DNA from: Flavihumibacter rivuli
GTDB lineage: Bacteria; Bacteroidota; Bacteroidia; Chitinophagales; Chitinophagaceae
Assembly: GCF_018595685.2 (NCBI RefSeq)
Contig: NZ_CP092334.1
Span: 3,748,001 to 3,812,000 of the forward strand
Direction of reading: 5' to 3'
Length of the DNA: 64,000 nucleotides
The stretch's first letter is position 1; every line of letters begins with the position of its first letter. The notes under the pieces were generated by a model. The model did not search any database. It was not told the origin of the DNA and worked only from the letters and a program-made list of their open reading frames with translations. Positions 1-8,590 of the stretch are shown here, piece by piece. The position numbers and the translations under genes were made by a program.

Positions 1-212
1 CATCTTGTTTTGGAAGCTGGTACAGGGTTGGCCTTCAACCAGGCGCCATTGGCATACTGATAGAAATTGTCGCCGGGCTTTACCGACATGTCCATATTGG
101 CCGGATCAATGTACTTGCGCTTCCTGGCTGGCTTTTCACCACCGGGAGGGGTGAAGCCCATGGTGCCAGCAGCTGCAAGGGCCAAAACCAAAAGTTTTCC
201 AGAGTGTTTCAT
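1..212 (-). CDS. M13 family metallopeptidase, N-terminal fragment (cut by window edge)
   Basis: Reading the minus strand from the ATG at 212 gives about 70 residues: a signal peptide (KHSGKLLVLALAAAG), then DMSVKPGDNFYQYANGAWL. The pattern VKPGDxFYxYxNGxWL is the N-terminal hallmark of M13 (neprilysin/PepO-type) zinc endopeptidases, which are exported and cleave short peptides. The HExxH zinc site lies outside the window, so activity cannot be judged. A TATATTCG box (234-241) sits 21 bases upstream of the start and is a one-mismatch form of the Bacteroidota -7 element. Divergent from dacB at 333. The family call is firm for a fragment; the role is only general (extracytoplasmic peptide turnover). 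Confidence 0.8.
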   Translation of the reverse strand, partial: MKHSGKLLVLALAAAGTMGFTPPGGEKPARKRKYIDPANMDMSVKPGDNFYQYANGAWLKANPVPASKTR

Positions 213-233
213 GGTGTTACGTGTTTAGCGTCA

Positions 234-241
234 CGAATATA
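234..241 (-). promoter_or_regulatory. -7 element (TATATTCG) for the M13 peptidase
   Basis: On the minus strand TATATTCG lies 21 bases before the ATG at 212. It matches TAnnTTTG except for one T to C change, the same variant seen before korA. No convincing -33 TTG was found at the right spacing. Confidence 0.4.
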
Positions 242-320
242 CAAGGGGGGTAAGGCTATTGTTCAGTCAATTGGATAAGCGGTTCGGGTCATGTTTCGCT
301 GAAAAACTGGGCTTAATCCC

Positions 321-328
321 TACATTTG
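321..328 (+). promoter_or_regulatory. -7 element TACATTTG for dacB, four bases from the start codon
   Basis: TACATTTG is an exact match to the Bacteroidota TAnnTTTG element. Only four bases (gcca) separate it from the ATG at 333. Because transcription in this phylum starts a few bases after the box, the mRNA probably begins at or next to the A of the ATG, making it leaderless. No clear -33 TTG; CTG is present 19 bases upstream. Confidence 0.6.
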
Positions 329-332
329 GCCA

Positions 333-1676
333 ATGCGCAACCTATTTGTTACCCTTACAAAAGTGATCGTCCCGGCCTTCTTGCTGGGTGCCTGTTCCAC
401 GCAAAAGCAACTGGCCAAAGTGGCCGATCGACAGGTGATCGGGAAGGAAGGAATGTCGAACGCCCATATAGGCATAGCCATTTATGACCCGGCCAGTGGC
501 CAATTCCTTTACCAGCACAATGCCGGCAAGTATTTTGTGCCTGCTTCCAATACCAAACTCTTTAGCCTCTATGCAGGCTTGAAATATATCGGGGATTCCC
601 TGCCTGCCATCCGCTATCATGAAACTGCTGATTCTATCTACCTGGAGCCAACAGGGGATCCCAGCTTCCTGCATAGCGATTACCCGAAGCAGCCCCTGGT
701 TGCCTGGTTGAAAGCCCAACAGAAACCACTGGTATTGAGCGATGCGAACTGGCAGTCCAAACAATGGGGGATGGGGTGGAGCTGGGATGATTACAACAGC
801 AGCTATATGGCGGAAAGGAGCCCCCTTCCGGTTTACGGCAATGTGATCAAATGGACCCAGACCATCGACAAAATGGAGAATGCCCTGGGGGAGCCGGTTG
901 AGGATGTTTTCGTCTATTCCGATCCGGAAGTAAACTGGAAGGTTCGGCTGCTGCCGGAACGTGGAAAGAGTTTTTCGGTTGTCCGGGATCGTGATAATAA
1001 TATTTTCACCATAACGGAGGGCAAGGAGCCGGTAAGGACCGTTGAAGTTCCCTTTGTGACCAATGGGGTGCTTTCTGCACTCGACCTCCTCCGGGACACG
1101 ATCGGCAAGTCGATCACCTATATCCCGGCTTCAGTGGCAAAGAAAGGCACCAAGGTCATCTGGTCGCAGCCAACGGATTCCATGCTGGCGCCCATGATGC
1201 ACCGCAGTGATAACCTTTTTGCTGAACAGACCCTGTTAGTGGCCTCCCAACAGTTGCTGGGGGTAATGGATACGGAAAGGATCATTGATACCCTGCTCCG
1301 GTCGGACCTGAAGGGGCTGCCACATGCCCCCCGCTGGGCCGATGGCAGCGGACTGAGCAGGTATAACCTTTTCACCCCGGCTGATTTTATCTGGCTGTTG
1401 GAGAAAATGGAACGCGAGTTTGGAGCCAAAAGGTTGGAGTGGATACTGCCCGCCGGAGATGAAGGCACCCTTACCAATTATTACAAGGATATCAAAGGGA
1501 AGATCCATGCCAAGACCGGTACACTCAGCGGTGTGGTAGGACTTAGCGGCTACCTGCAGACCAGTAAAGGGAAGCGCCTGCTTTTTTCGGTATTGGTCAA
1601 TAACCACAATACCAGTGCATCTACTGTCAGGAGGAGCGTGGAGCAATTCCTTATGCACCTTTATAAGACCTACTGA
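333..1676 (+). CDS. dacB: D-alanyl-D-alanine carboxypeptidase/endopeptidase, PBP4 (S13) type lipoprotein
   Basis: 447 residues. A lipoprotein signal ends in LLGAC with the lipid-accepting Cys at 21, so the enzyme should be anchored to a membrane facing the periplasm. The three penicillin-binding motifs are present: SNTK with nucleophile Ser72, SDN at 292-294 and KTG at 394-396. Family S13 enzymes trim the terminal D-Ala from peptidoglycan stem peptides and cut D-Ala-meso-DAP cross-links. Length fits PBP4. The ATG at 333 is chosen because it gives the lipobox and sits four bases after a -7 box. It is followed by mutL with its own promoter, so no operon is implied. Lipidation differs from soluble E. 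coli DacB. Confidence 0.92.
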   Translation: MRNLFVTLTKVIVPAFLLGACSTQKQLAKVADRQVIGKEGMSNAHIGIAIYDPASGQFLYQHNAGKYFVPASNTKLFSLYAGLKYIGDSLPAIRYHETADSIYLEPTGDPSFLHSDYPKQPLVAWLKAQQKPLVLSDANWQSKQWGMGWSWDDYNSSYMAERSPLPVYGNVIKWTQTIDKMENALGEPVEDVFVYSDPEVNWKVRLLPERGKSFSVVRDRDNNIFTITEGKEPVRTVEVPFVTNGVLSALDLLRDTIGKSITYIPASVAKKGTKVIWSQPTDSMLAPMMHRSDNLFAEQTLLVASQQLLGVMDTERIIDTLLRSDLKGLPHAPRWADGSGLSRYNLFTPADFIWLLEKMEREFGAKRLEWILPAGDEGTLTNYYKDIKGKIHAKTGTLSGVVGLSGYLQTSKGKRLLFSVLVNNHNTSASTVRRSVEQFLMHLYKTY

Positions 1677-1769
1677 TAAGGAATGACTTCCTATGTATTC
1701 ATTATTCCATATGTATTTTATTTGGGGGCAATGGGTGGTGCGATCACGTGACCATCCGCCCGCTTTTCC

Positions 1770-1777
1770 TACCTTTG
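1770..1777 (+). promoter_or_regulatory. -7 element TACCTTTG for mutL
   Basis: Exact TAnnTTTG match. It lies downstream of the GTG at 1748 that would give the longest reading frame, so that GTG would be upstream of the transcription start. This supports the TTG at 1799 as the real mutL start, with AAAGGAG at 1784-1790 as ribosome binding site. Confidence 0.6.
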
Positions 1778-1798
1778 GGTTTGAAAGGAGAGTGCATT

Positions 1799-3652
1799 TT
1801 GGCTGATATCATACAATTATTACCCGATCATATTGCGAACCAGATTGCTGCAGGTGAGGTTATCCAACGTCCTGCCAGCGCGGTTAAGGAGTTACTGGAA
1901 AATGCTGTTGATGCTGGTGCAACAGAGATCAAGCTCATCATCAATGATGCCGGCAAGTCTTTGGTGCAGGTCATCGATAACGGTAAGGGCATGAGTGAGA
2001 CCGATGCCCGGCTTTGTTTTGAACGGCATGCCACTTCCAAGATCAGGCAGATCGAAGACCTGTTCCATATCCAGACCATGGGTTTCCGGGGTGAAGCCCT
2101 TGCCTCCATCGCGGCTGTTGCCCAGGTGGAAATGAAGACCCGCAGGGCCGATGATGAAGTGGGTACCTATATTGAGATCGAAAACAGTATGGTGGTTCGC
2201 CAGGAACCCTGCGCTGCGGCGGTAGGGACCAGCATTTCCATGAAGAACCTCTTCTTCAATGTGCCTGCCAGGCGGAATTTCCTGAAAAGTAATGCTGCGG
2301 AGATGCGGCATATCATTGATGAGTTCATCCGGGTGGCCATGTCCTTCCCACATGTTTTCTTTTCGCTTACCCATAATGGACAGCAGGTCTTCCATCTCGA
2401 TAAAGGCTCCCTGAAGCAAAGAATCGTGCAGGTGTTGGGCAGCCAGTACAATTCGAAACTGGTCCCGGTACAGGAAAAAACGGATTACCTCAATATCCAG
2501 GGATTTGTGGGGAAGCCCGATGCGGCCAGGAAAACAAGGGGTGACCAGTATTTCTTCGTCAACAACCGCTTTATCCGCAGTGCCTACCTGAACCATGCCA
2601 TCATGCAGGCTTACCAGGACCTGATCGCTGCAGATAGTTTTCCCTTGTATGTATTATTCATCGACCTCAACCCCGAGCAGATCGATGTGAATGTCCATCC
2701 CACCAAGCAGGAGATCAAGTTTGAGGATGAGAAGATCGTTTATGCTTTTGTACAGGCCGCTGTAAAGCATGCCCTGGCGCAGTTCAGTATCACCCCTACG
2801 CTGGAGTTTGATATCGATGCCAGCATCCAGCAACTGGATGCGGTATCCAAACCCTTCACGGAAGAAAAGAAGGCTGCCGCCAGTTCTTCCGGATTGTTCA
2901 AAAGCTTCACCCAGCAGCACCAGGCCCATTTCATTGACAGCGGGAAACCGGCGGCTTCAGGCTTGAAGAACTGGTCCGATTTTTTTGAACCAGCGCAAAA
3001 AGAAACCGGCGGCCAAACTGATCGACTCGAATATGAACAGCCTTCCGGCTTTGATTGGGAGATTCCCAAAAAGAAGTGGCAGTTGCTGGAGAATGCCGAG
3101 TTTTTGCAAATCCAACAACAGTATATCATTGCTCCCATTACCCAGGGATTTCTCCTGATCCACCAGCAATATGCACACGAACGGGTCCTCTATGAACGCT
3201 ATGCCGCTGCATTGGTAGGAAGGGCTGTGTCCACCCAACGCAGCTTATTCCCGGTCACCATGGACCTTCCGCCTGCAGATGCTGCCTTGCTGAATGAATT
3301 GTTGCCTGACCTTGCGCAACTTGGTTACCTGGTGGAGCCTTTTGGCCAGAACAGTTTTGTTATCCAGGGAACTCCTGCGGATGTGTTGCAGGGAAATGAA
3401 AGGGTTGCCATCGAGCATTTACTGGATCAATACAAACACTTCAGCAGTGATGTGAAATTCTCCAAGCGGGAGCGCCTGATTCGTTCTCTTGCGGCCCAGC
3501 ATGCCATAAGGACCGGAACCAACCTGACCAACCGCGAAATGCTGCAACTGGCGGAAGACCTGCTGGTTTGCGCGCAACCCAATACCACACCGACTGGACA
3601 GGCAACTTTCATTGAATTCAACAAGGATTATTTGTTAAGGTTGTTTGCATGA
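1799..3652 (+). CDS. mutL: DNA mismatch repair protein MutL
   Basis: 617 residues from a TTG start giving (M)ADIIQLLPDHIANQIAAGEV, the usual MutL N-terminus; an AAAGGAG motif lies eight bases upstream. The N-terminal GHKL ATPase has KELLENAVDAG (Mg-binding Asn), DNGKGM and GFRGEALASI, followed by the transducer domain and, after a variable linker at about 330-420, a C-terminal dimerisation domain. MutL links MutS mismatch recognition to strand removal. Oddity: the metal-binding endonuclease motif DQHAx2Ex4E reads HQQYAHERVLYE, and the usual ACR and C-terminal HGRP-type motifs are also altered (AAQHA, TPTGQ). The protein may therefore lack the latent nicking activity; Bacteroidota MutL proteins vary here, so this is a hypothesis. 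Confidence 0.93.
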   Translation: MADIIQLLPDHIANQIAAGEVIQRPASAVKELLENAVDAGATEIKLIINDAGKSLVQVIDNGKGMSETDARLCFERHATSKIRQIEDLFHIQTMGFRGEALASIAAVAQVEMKTRRADDEVGTYIEIENSMVVRQEPCAAAVGTSISMKNLFFNVPARRNFLKSNAAEMRHIIDEFIRVAMSFPHVFFSLTHNGQQVFHLDKGSLKQRIVQVLGSQYNSKLVPVQEKTDYLNIQGFVGKPDAARKTRGDQYFFVNNRFIRSAYLNHAIMQAYQDLIAADSFPLYVLFIDLNPEQIDVNVHPTKQEIKFEDEKIVYAFVQAAVKHALAQFSITPTLEFDIDASIQQLDAVSKPFTEEKKAAASSSGLFKSFTQQHQAHFIDSGKPAASGLKNWSDFFEPAQKETGGQTDRLEYEQPSGFDWEIPKKKWQLLENAEFLQIQQQYIIAPITQGFLLIHQQYAHERVLYERYAAALVGRAVSTQRSLFPVTMDLPPADAALLNELLPDLAQLGYLVEPFGQNSFVIQGTPADVLQGNERVAIEHLLDQYKHFSSDVKFSKRERLIRSLAAQHAIRTGTNLTNREMLQLAEDLLVCAQPNTTPTGQATFIEFNKDYLLRLFA

Positions 3653-3714
3653 TGCCAGGCTGCTGAGTTTGCTTGGGCATCTTCCTTAACTTCGGTCAAT
3701 ATCTTTTTTGCTTT

Positions 3715-6636
3715 ATGAAAAAAATATTGATCGGGTTATCCTGTATCCTGTTTGCCATGGATCTTGCTGCGCAAAGGTCATCTGCCTTGAATGCCAGTCA
3801 GTGGGTGGACAGTGTGTTCAATACGTTGAAACCAGAGGAGAAGATCGCCCAGTTGATGGTAGTGCGTAGTTCCACTTTAAAAGATGGCAGGCCTGTTTTA
3901 TTGGATAAGGAAGTTGAAGAGGCTATCCGTAAATATAATATTGGTGGTATCTGCATTTTCCAGGGTGGACCCATCCAGCATGCGCAAAGGATCAATGCCT
4001 ATCAACAAGCAGCGAAAACGCCTATCCTGGTTACGGTTGACGGGGAATGGGGTTTGGGCATGCGCCTCGATAGCGTAATGCCATTGCCCAGGCAAATGAT
4101 ACTGGGCGCAACCAGTCAACCTGGCTTGCTGTATGAATACGGGCACCTCGTTGGTGAACAATGCAAGCGCCTGGGGGTGCAGGTGAATTTTGCCCCTGTT
4201 GTGGATATCAATAATAATCCCCGAAATCCCGTTATCAATGACCGCTCTTTCGGCGAGGATAAGTACAAGGTAAGCAGCTATGCCATCGATTACATGAAGG
4301 GCATGCAGGATGCCGGTGTAATGGGTTGTGCCAAGCATTTCCCCGGTCATGGGGATGTGGCTGTTGATTCACATTACGATCTCCCTGTTATCAATAAGAC
4401 AAGGGCGGAACTCGATTCCCTTGAGCTCTATCCCTTCCGTGAAATATTCAAGGCGGGAGTAGGCAGCGTAATGATCGCCCACCTGGCCATACCGGCCATT
4501 GACAATACTGCCAACAGGCCTACTTCCATTTCCAGGAAGAATGTGACCGACCTGCTGCGCAACGAGCTGGGCTTTCAGGGCCTAAGTTTTACAGATGCCC
4601 TGGAAATGCAGGGCGTAGCGAAGTATTATCCTGATGGTGAAGCTTCCCTGCAATCGCTGATCGCAGGAAATGACATGCTTTGTTTGCCCGGTGATATACC
4701 TGGCAGTATTGCCAAGATCAAAAAGGCCATCCGCCGGAAAAAGCTTAGCTGGAAAGATATCGATGCCAGGGTGAAGAAAGTGCTGATGGCCAAATACCAA
4801 TATGGCCTTGCCAACTGGAAGCCAGTTGAGTTGACCAACCTCACTGCTGACCTTAACAAGGGGCTCGCTGCCATGAGGAGAAGGGTGGCGGAGCAGGCGA
4901 TCACCTTGTTGCACAATAACAACAGTGCCGTGTATCCCCTGATGCCCGGTTCAGGCAAAAGAGTGGCCTATGTTGGCATGGGCCTCAGCAGTGATAATAT
5001 GTTCGCGTCCCGGATGCGCAAGGATTACAATGCCCATGTCTATTATTTTGACTATTCGCTGGATAGTACAAAGGCGGATGCGTTATTAGCGCTTATGCGC
5101 CATCGTTATGATGTGGTGGTGATCGGTTACCATGCCTATAAAAGGAACCCGGCTAACAATTTCGGGATCAGCCCTTCGGCTTTTCACCTGGCAAATGGGT
5201 TGATAGGGGAGACCAATGTTGTTTCCCTGTTTTTCGGCAACCCCTATGCAGTTGCCAATCAATGTAGCAACAAAACCCTGTTGGCCTGTTATGATGATGA
5301 TCCCATTACCCAGGAGACAGCTGCCGACCTGCTGAACGGGAAATTCACTGCCAAAGGCAGGCTGCCCGTTTCGGTTTGTGCGGAACTGCCGGCTGGTACG
5401 GGCATCACACAGCACCGTCTCCTGCCCGATACCTATGCAGACAATGTTGGCCTCGATTTCCAGAAGCTGCAGGCCATTGACTCGGTTTGCCTGGACGCCA
5501 TTGATAAGAAGGCCATTCCCGGTTGTGTGGTGCTGGTAGCCAGGGACGGCAAGATCGCCTACGAAAAATCCTTTGGCACCTATGCCTATACTGACCCTTC
5601 ACCGGTGTATTGCGAAACCATCTATGACCTGGCTTCCGTGACCAAGATCATGGCTACTACCTTGTCTGTCATGAAACTGGTGGATGAAGGACGCCTGGAT
5701 ATCGACAAGACCCTGGGTGATTACCTGCCCTGGACCAAGGGGTCCGACAAGGCTAATCTGGTTGTCCGTGATGTATTGTTGCACCAGGCTGGATTGAAGG
5801 CCTTCATTCCCTTTTTCAGGGAGACCATAACCGCTGCTGATGGCAGCCCGGATGCGAGGTTCTACGCCTTCCGCGCCGATTCTGTCTTCCAGGTAAGGGT
5901 TGCGGATAACCTGTATATGCGGAAAGACTGGACCGATACGCTCTACAAAAGGATCCTGCAAAGTGAATTGGGGCCCAGGGGGAAATACATCTACAGCGAT
6001 AATGATTTTATTTTCCTTGGAAAGATCGTTGAAGCCATCTCCGGCCAGTCGCTCGACCAGTTTGTACAGCAGCAGTTTTATGGCCCCCTTAACCTGCGTA
6101 CTACCGGCTTTACCCCCAGGAAGCGTTTTGATAAGCAATATGTTGCCCCGACCGAGGACGAACCCCTTTTCCGTAAGCAACTGATCCAGGGCGATGTGCA
6201 TGACCCGTGTGCTGCCATGTTCGGGGGCGTTGCCGGCCATGCGGGGTTATTTAGCGATGCCGCTGACCTGGCGGTCCTTGCCCAACTGCTGTTGAACAAA
6301 GGCACCCTGAACGGGATCCGCTTCTTCCAGCCTGCTACTGTAGACCAGTTCACGGCCTATGGCAGTGACAGCAGCCGACGGGCCCTGGGTTTCGACAAGC
6401 CTGAAAAGGATAATGCCAGCAGGAAAGAGCCCTATCCTTGTGCATCGGCCTCGCCGGAGACCTTCGGCCATACCGGCTTTACCGGCACCTGCGTCTGGAT
6501 CGACCCCCGCTATAACCTAACTTATATCTTCCTGAGCAATAGGGTGAACAATAACGGGGACCCCAACCGCTTCCTGAAGATGAATGTAAGGCCTGCCGTT
6601 CATGATATCATCTATGGGGCCATTAAGTCCCGCTAA
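3715..6636 (+). CDS. GH3 beta-N-acetylglucosaminidase (NagZ-like) fused to a class C beta-lactamase/serine hydrolase domain
   Basis: 973 residues from ATG 3715, chosen because it opens a signal peptide (KKILIGLSCILFAMDLAAQ); the longer TTG-initiated frame at 3673 would bury it. Residues about 30-380 form a glycoside hydrolase family 3 domain with the NagZ signature KHFPGHGDVAVDSH and the loop FTDALEMQG. A GH3 C-terminal sandwich follows (about 390-570). Residues about 590-970 form a beta-lactamase-fold hydrolase with SVTK (nucleophile Ser), YSDN and HTGFTGT. The fusion suggests periplasmic turnover of muropeptides, with GlcNAc-MurNAc cleavage and an esterase or D-peptidase step in one chain. 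Such fusions are known in Bacteroidota; the substrate of the second domain is unproven. Confidence 0.87.
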   Translation: MKKILIGLSCILFAMDLAAQRSSALNASQWVDSVFNTLKPEEKIAQLMVVRSSTLKDGRPVLLDKEVEEAIRKYNIGGICIFQGGPIQHAQRINAYQQAAKTPILVTVDGEWGLGMRLDSVMPLPRQMILGATSQPGLLYEYGHLVGEQCKRLGVQVNFAPVVDINNNPRNPVINDRSFGEDKYKVSSYAIDYMKGMQDAGVMGCAKHFPGHGDVAVDSHYDLPVINKTRAELDSLELYPFREIFKAGVGSVMIAHLAIPAIDNTANRPTSISRKNVTDLLRNELGFQGLSFTDALEMQGVAKYYPDGEASLQSLIAGNDMLCLPGDIPGSIAKIKKAIRRKKLSWKDIDARVKKVLMAKYQYGLANWKPVELTNLTADLNKGLAAMRRRVAEQAITLLHNNNSAVYPLMPGSGKRVAYVGMGLSSDNMFASRMRKDYNAHVYYFDYSLDSTKADALLALMRHRYDVVVIGYHAYKRNPANNFGISPSAFHLANGLIGETNVVSLFFGNPYAVANQCSNKTLLACYDDDPITQETAADLLNGKFTAKGRLPVSVCAELPAGTGITQHRLLPDTYADNVGLDFQKLQAIDSVCLDAIDKKAIPGCVVLVARDGKIAYEKSFGTYAYTDPSPVYCETIYDLASVTKIMATTLSVMKLVDEGRLDIDKTLGDYLPWTKGSDKANLVVRDVLLHQAGLKAFIPFFRETITAADGSPDARFYAFRADSVFQVRVADNLYMRKDWTDTLYKRILQSELGPRGKYIYSDNDFIFLGKIVEAISGQSLDQFVQQQFYGPLNLRTTGFTPRKRFDKQYVAPTEDEPLFRKQLIQGDVHDPCAAMFGGVAGHAGLFSDAADLAVLAQLLLNKGTLNGIRFFQPATVDQFTAYGSDSSRRALGFDKPEKDNASRKEPYPCASASPETFGHTGFTGTCVWIDPRYNLTYIFLSNRVNNNGDPNRFLKMNVRPAVHDIIYGAIKSR

Positions 6637-6670
6637 GCGTTCTAAATTTTATTACTCTGTTCCACTGTCC

Positions 6671-6678
6671 TAACTTCG
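6671..6678 (+). promoter_or_regulatory. -7-like element TAACTTCG for korA, four bases from the start codon
   Basis: One mismatch to TAnnTTTG. Four bases (cgcc) separate it from the ATG at 6683, the same geometry as dacB, ridA and the 55758 gene, suggesting a leaderless mRNA. Confidence 0.45.
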
Positions 6679-6682
6679 CGCC

Positions 6683-8539
6683 ATGGATCGGAAAGAAGAA
6701 ATTTTGCAGGATGTGGTGATTAAGTTCGCCGGTGATAGTGGTGACGGTATGCAGTTGACAGGCACCCAGTTTACCACCAATACAGCTTTGCTTGGTATTG
6801 ACCTGGCGACTTTCCCCGACTTCCCGGCTGAAATCCGTGCCCCGCAAGGAACCGTTCCGGGGGTGAGTGGTTACCAGCTGAGGTTTTCCAGCGACCGGGT
6901 ATTTACCCCCGGTGATGAATGCGATGTACTGGTGGCTATGAATGCTGCCGCGTTGAAGACCAACCTGAAAAGCCTTAAGAAAGGCGGGAAGATCATCGTC
7001 AATACCGATGGTTTCGATGCCAAGAACCTGAGGCTGGCAAATTACCCCGATGGCGTCAACCCCCTCGAAGATGGCAGCCTGGATAACTATGAGGTCATCA
7101 GGATGGATGTGACCAAGATGACCCGTGAGGCCTTGAAGGACTTCACCCTTGGAACCAAGGAGAAGGACCGCGCCAAGAATATGTTCGTCCTTGGCTTCCT
7201 TTATTGGATGTATAACCGTGACATGAAGAGCAGTTCCGATTTCCTTACCGAGAAATTCGGGAAAAAGCCTGAACTGCTGGAAAGTAACCTGAAAGTCCTG
7301 CAGGCCGGGTTCAACTACGGGGATACCACCGAGACCTTTACTACCCGTTACAAGGTGGAGAAGGCGAAAATGGCCCCGGGAAATTACCGCAGCATTATGG
7401 GTAACCAGTCGCTCGCCCTCGGTTTGGTAGCGGCTTCCCAAAAAAGCGGCTTGCCCCTTTTCCTTGGAACTTATCCCATCACCCCGGCTTCGGATATACT
7501 TCATGAGCTTAGCCGCCACAAGACCTTTGGTGTGCGCACCTTCCAGGCTGAAGATGAGATTGCCGGTATTACGGCGGCCATTGGTGCCGCTTATGGAGGA
7601 AGCCTGGGTGTAACTACTACATCAGGTCCGGGAATGGCACTGAAGACAGAAGCCATGGGCCTGGCTGTGATGCTGGAGATCCCGCTTCTGATCGTTAATA
7701 TCCAACGTGGTGGTCCATCAACGGGCCTGCCTACCAAGACAGAACAAAGTGACCTGTTGCAGGCCTACTATGGCCGTAACGGCGAATGCCCCATGCCGGT
7801 AGTAGCTGCCTCTACCCCAAGCGACTGCTTCGATGCGGTATACGACGCGGTGAGGATCGCTATTGAACATATGACCCCCGTGATCTTCTTAAGTGATGGC
7901 TATATTGCCAATGGTGCCGAACCCTGGAGGTTTCCCCAGGCTGCTGACCTTCCCGCCATCTCTGTGAAATTCAAGACGGGGCTCGATGAAGGGGAGGAGA
8001 AATTCCAACCCTACCAACGTGATGAGAAATTGGTCCGTCCCTGGGCCGTGCCCGGTACACCCGGACTGGAACACCGGATCGGTGGTTTGGAGAAGCAAAA
8101 CATTACCGGTAATATCAGCTATGATCCCGACAACCACCAGTTGATGGTGAAGTTGCGTCAGGAGAAGGTGGATAGGATCGCCCAGTATATCCCGGAACAA
8201 CAACTCGATAGCGGCCCTGAAAAAGGAAAGCTGCTGGTACTGGGCTGGGGCTCAACTTATGGCGCCATCAAGAGTGCCGTGTACGAACTGCAGGCTGAAG
8301 GCTATTCGGTTAGTCACGCCCACCTGCGCCACCTGCGTCCCTTCCCGAGGAACCTGGGCCAGATCATCAGCAATTTTGACCATGTACTGATCCCGGAGAT
8401 CAACAATGGCCAGCTCATCAAGATCATTCGTGACCAATACCTGGTAGATGCCAAAGGCTATAACAAGATCATGGGTGTGCCCATCACCAAAACTGAACTG
8501 GTGTTGGCTATCAAGGAAATGCTGGGTGGCATGAATTGA
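6683..8539 (+). CDS. korA: 2-oxoacid:ferredoxin oxidoreductase, fused gamma-alpha subunit (KorA)
   Basis: 618 residues. Residues about 10-195 are the gamma (POR/KOR gamma) domain (VIKFAGDSGDGMQLTG), 210-450 the pyrimidine-binding alpha N-domain (GTYPITPASDILHEL, AEDEIAGITAAIGAAYGG, TTSGPGMALKTEA), and 470-618 the alpha C-domain. KorA pairs with the TPP- and Fe-S-binding KorB to oxidise 2-oxoglutarate (or another 2-oxoacid) to acyl-CoA, reducing ferredoxin. korB is not next to it here: a terminator and a convergent FUSC gene follow. The substrate (2-oxoglutarate versus pyruvate or branched-chain oxoacids) is inferred from the fused-subunit type. Confidence 0.88.
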   Translation: MDRKEEILQDVVIKFAGDSGDGMQLTGTQFTTNTALLGIDLATFPDFPAEIRAPQGTVPGVSGYQLRFSSDRVFTPGDECDVLVAMNAAALKTNLKSLKKGGKIIVNTDGFDAKNLRLANYPDGVNPLEDGSLDNYEVIRMDVTKMTREALKDFTLGTKEKDRAKNMFVLGFLYWMYNRDMKSSSDFLTEKFGKKPELLESNLKVLQAGFNYGDTTETFTTRYKVEKAKMAPGNYRSIMGNQSLALGLVAASQKSGLPLFLGTYPITPASDILHELSRHKTFGVRTFQAEDEIAGITAAIGAAYGGSLGVTTTSGPGMALKTEAMGLAVMLEIPLLIVNIQRGGPSTGLPTKTEQSDLLQAYYGRNGECPMPVVAASTPSDCFDAVYDAVRIAIEHMTPVIFLSDGYIANGAEPWRFPQAADLPAISVKFKTGLDEGEEKFQPYQRDEKLVRPWAVPGTPGLEHRIGGLEKQNITGNISYDPDNHQLMVKLRQEKVDRIAQYIPEQQLDSGPEKGKLLVLGWGSTYGAIKSAVYELQAEGYSVSHAHLRHLRPFPRNLGQIISNFDHVLIPEINNGQLIKIIRDQYLVDAKGYNKIMGVPITKTELVLAIKEMLGGMN

Positions 8540-8556
8540 TATAAGCAAGTAACTTC

Positions 8557-8587
8557 AAAAAAAGGGATGCAATGGCGTCCCTTTTTT
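8557..8587. terminator. Bidirectional rho-independent terminator
   Basis: A7-GGGATGC-aatg-GCGTCCC-T6: seven-base stem with one G-T pair, A-tract on one side and T-tract on the other. It lies between convergent korA and the FUSC gene and can serve both. Confidence 0.85.
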
Positions 8588-8590
8588 ATT

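Noticed and set aside
1748..1798. GTG start that would extend MutL by 17 residues
   Set aside because: It lies upstream of the TACCTTTG promoter box, and homologous N-termini begin with ADIIQLLPD at the TTG 1799.
5599..6240. 213-codon minus-strand frame inside the GH3-beta-lactamase gene
   Set aside because: Antisense shadow of the serine hydrolase domain, which has intact motifs on the plus strand.
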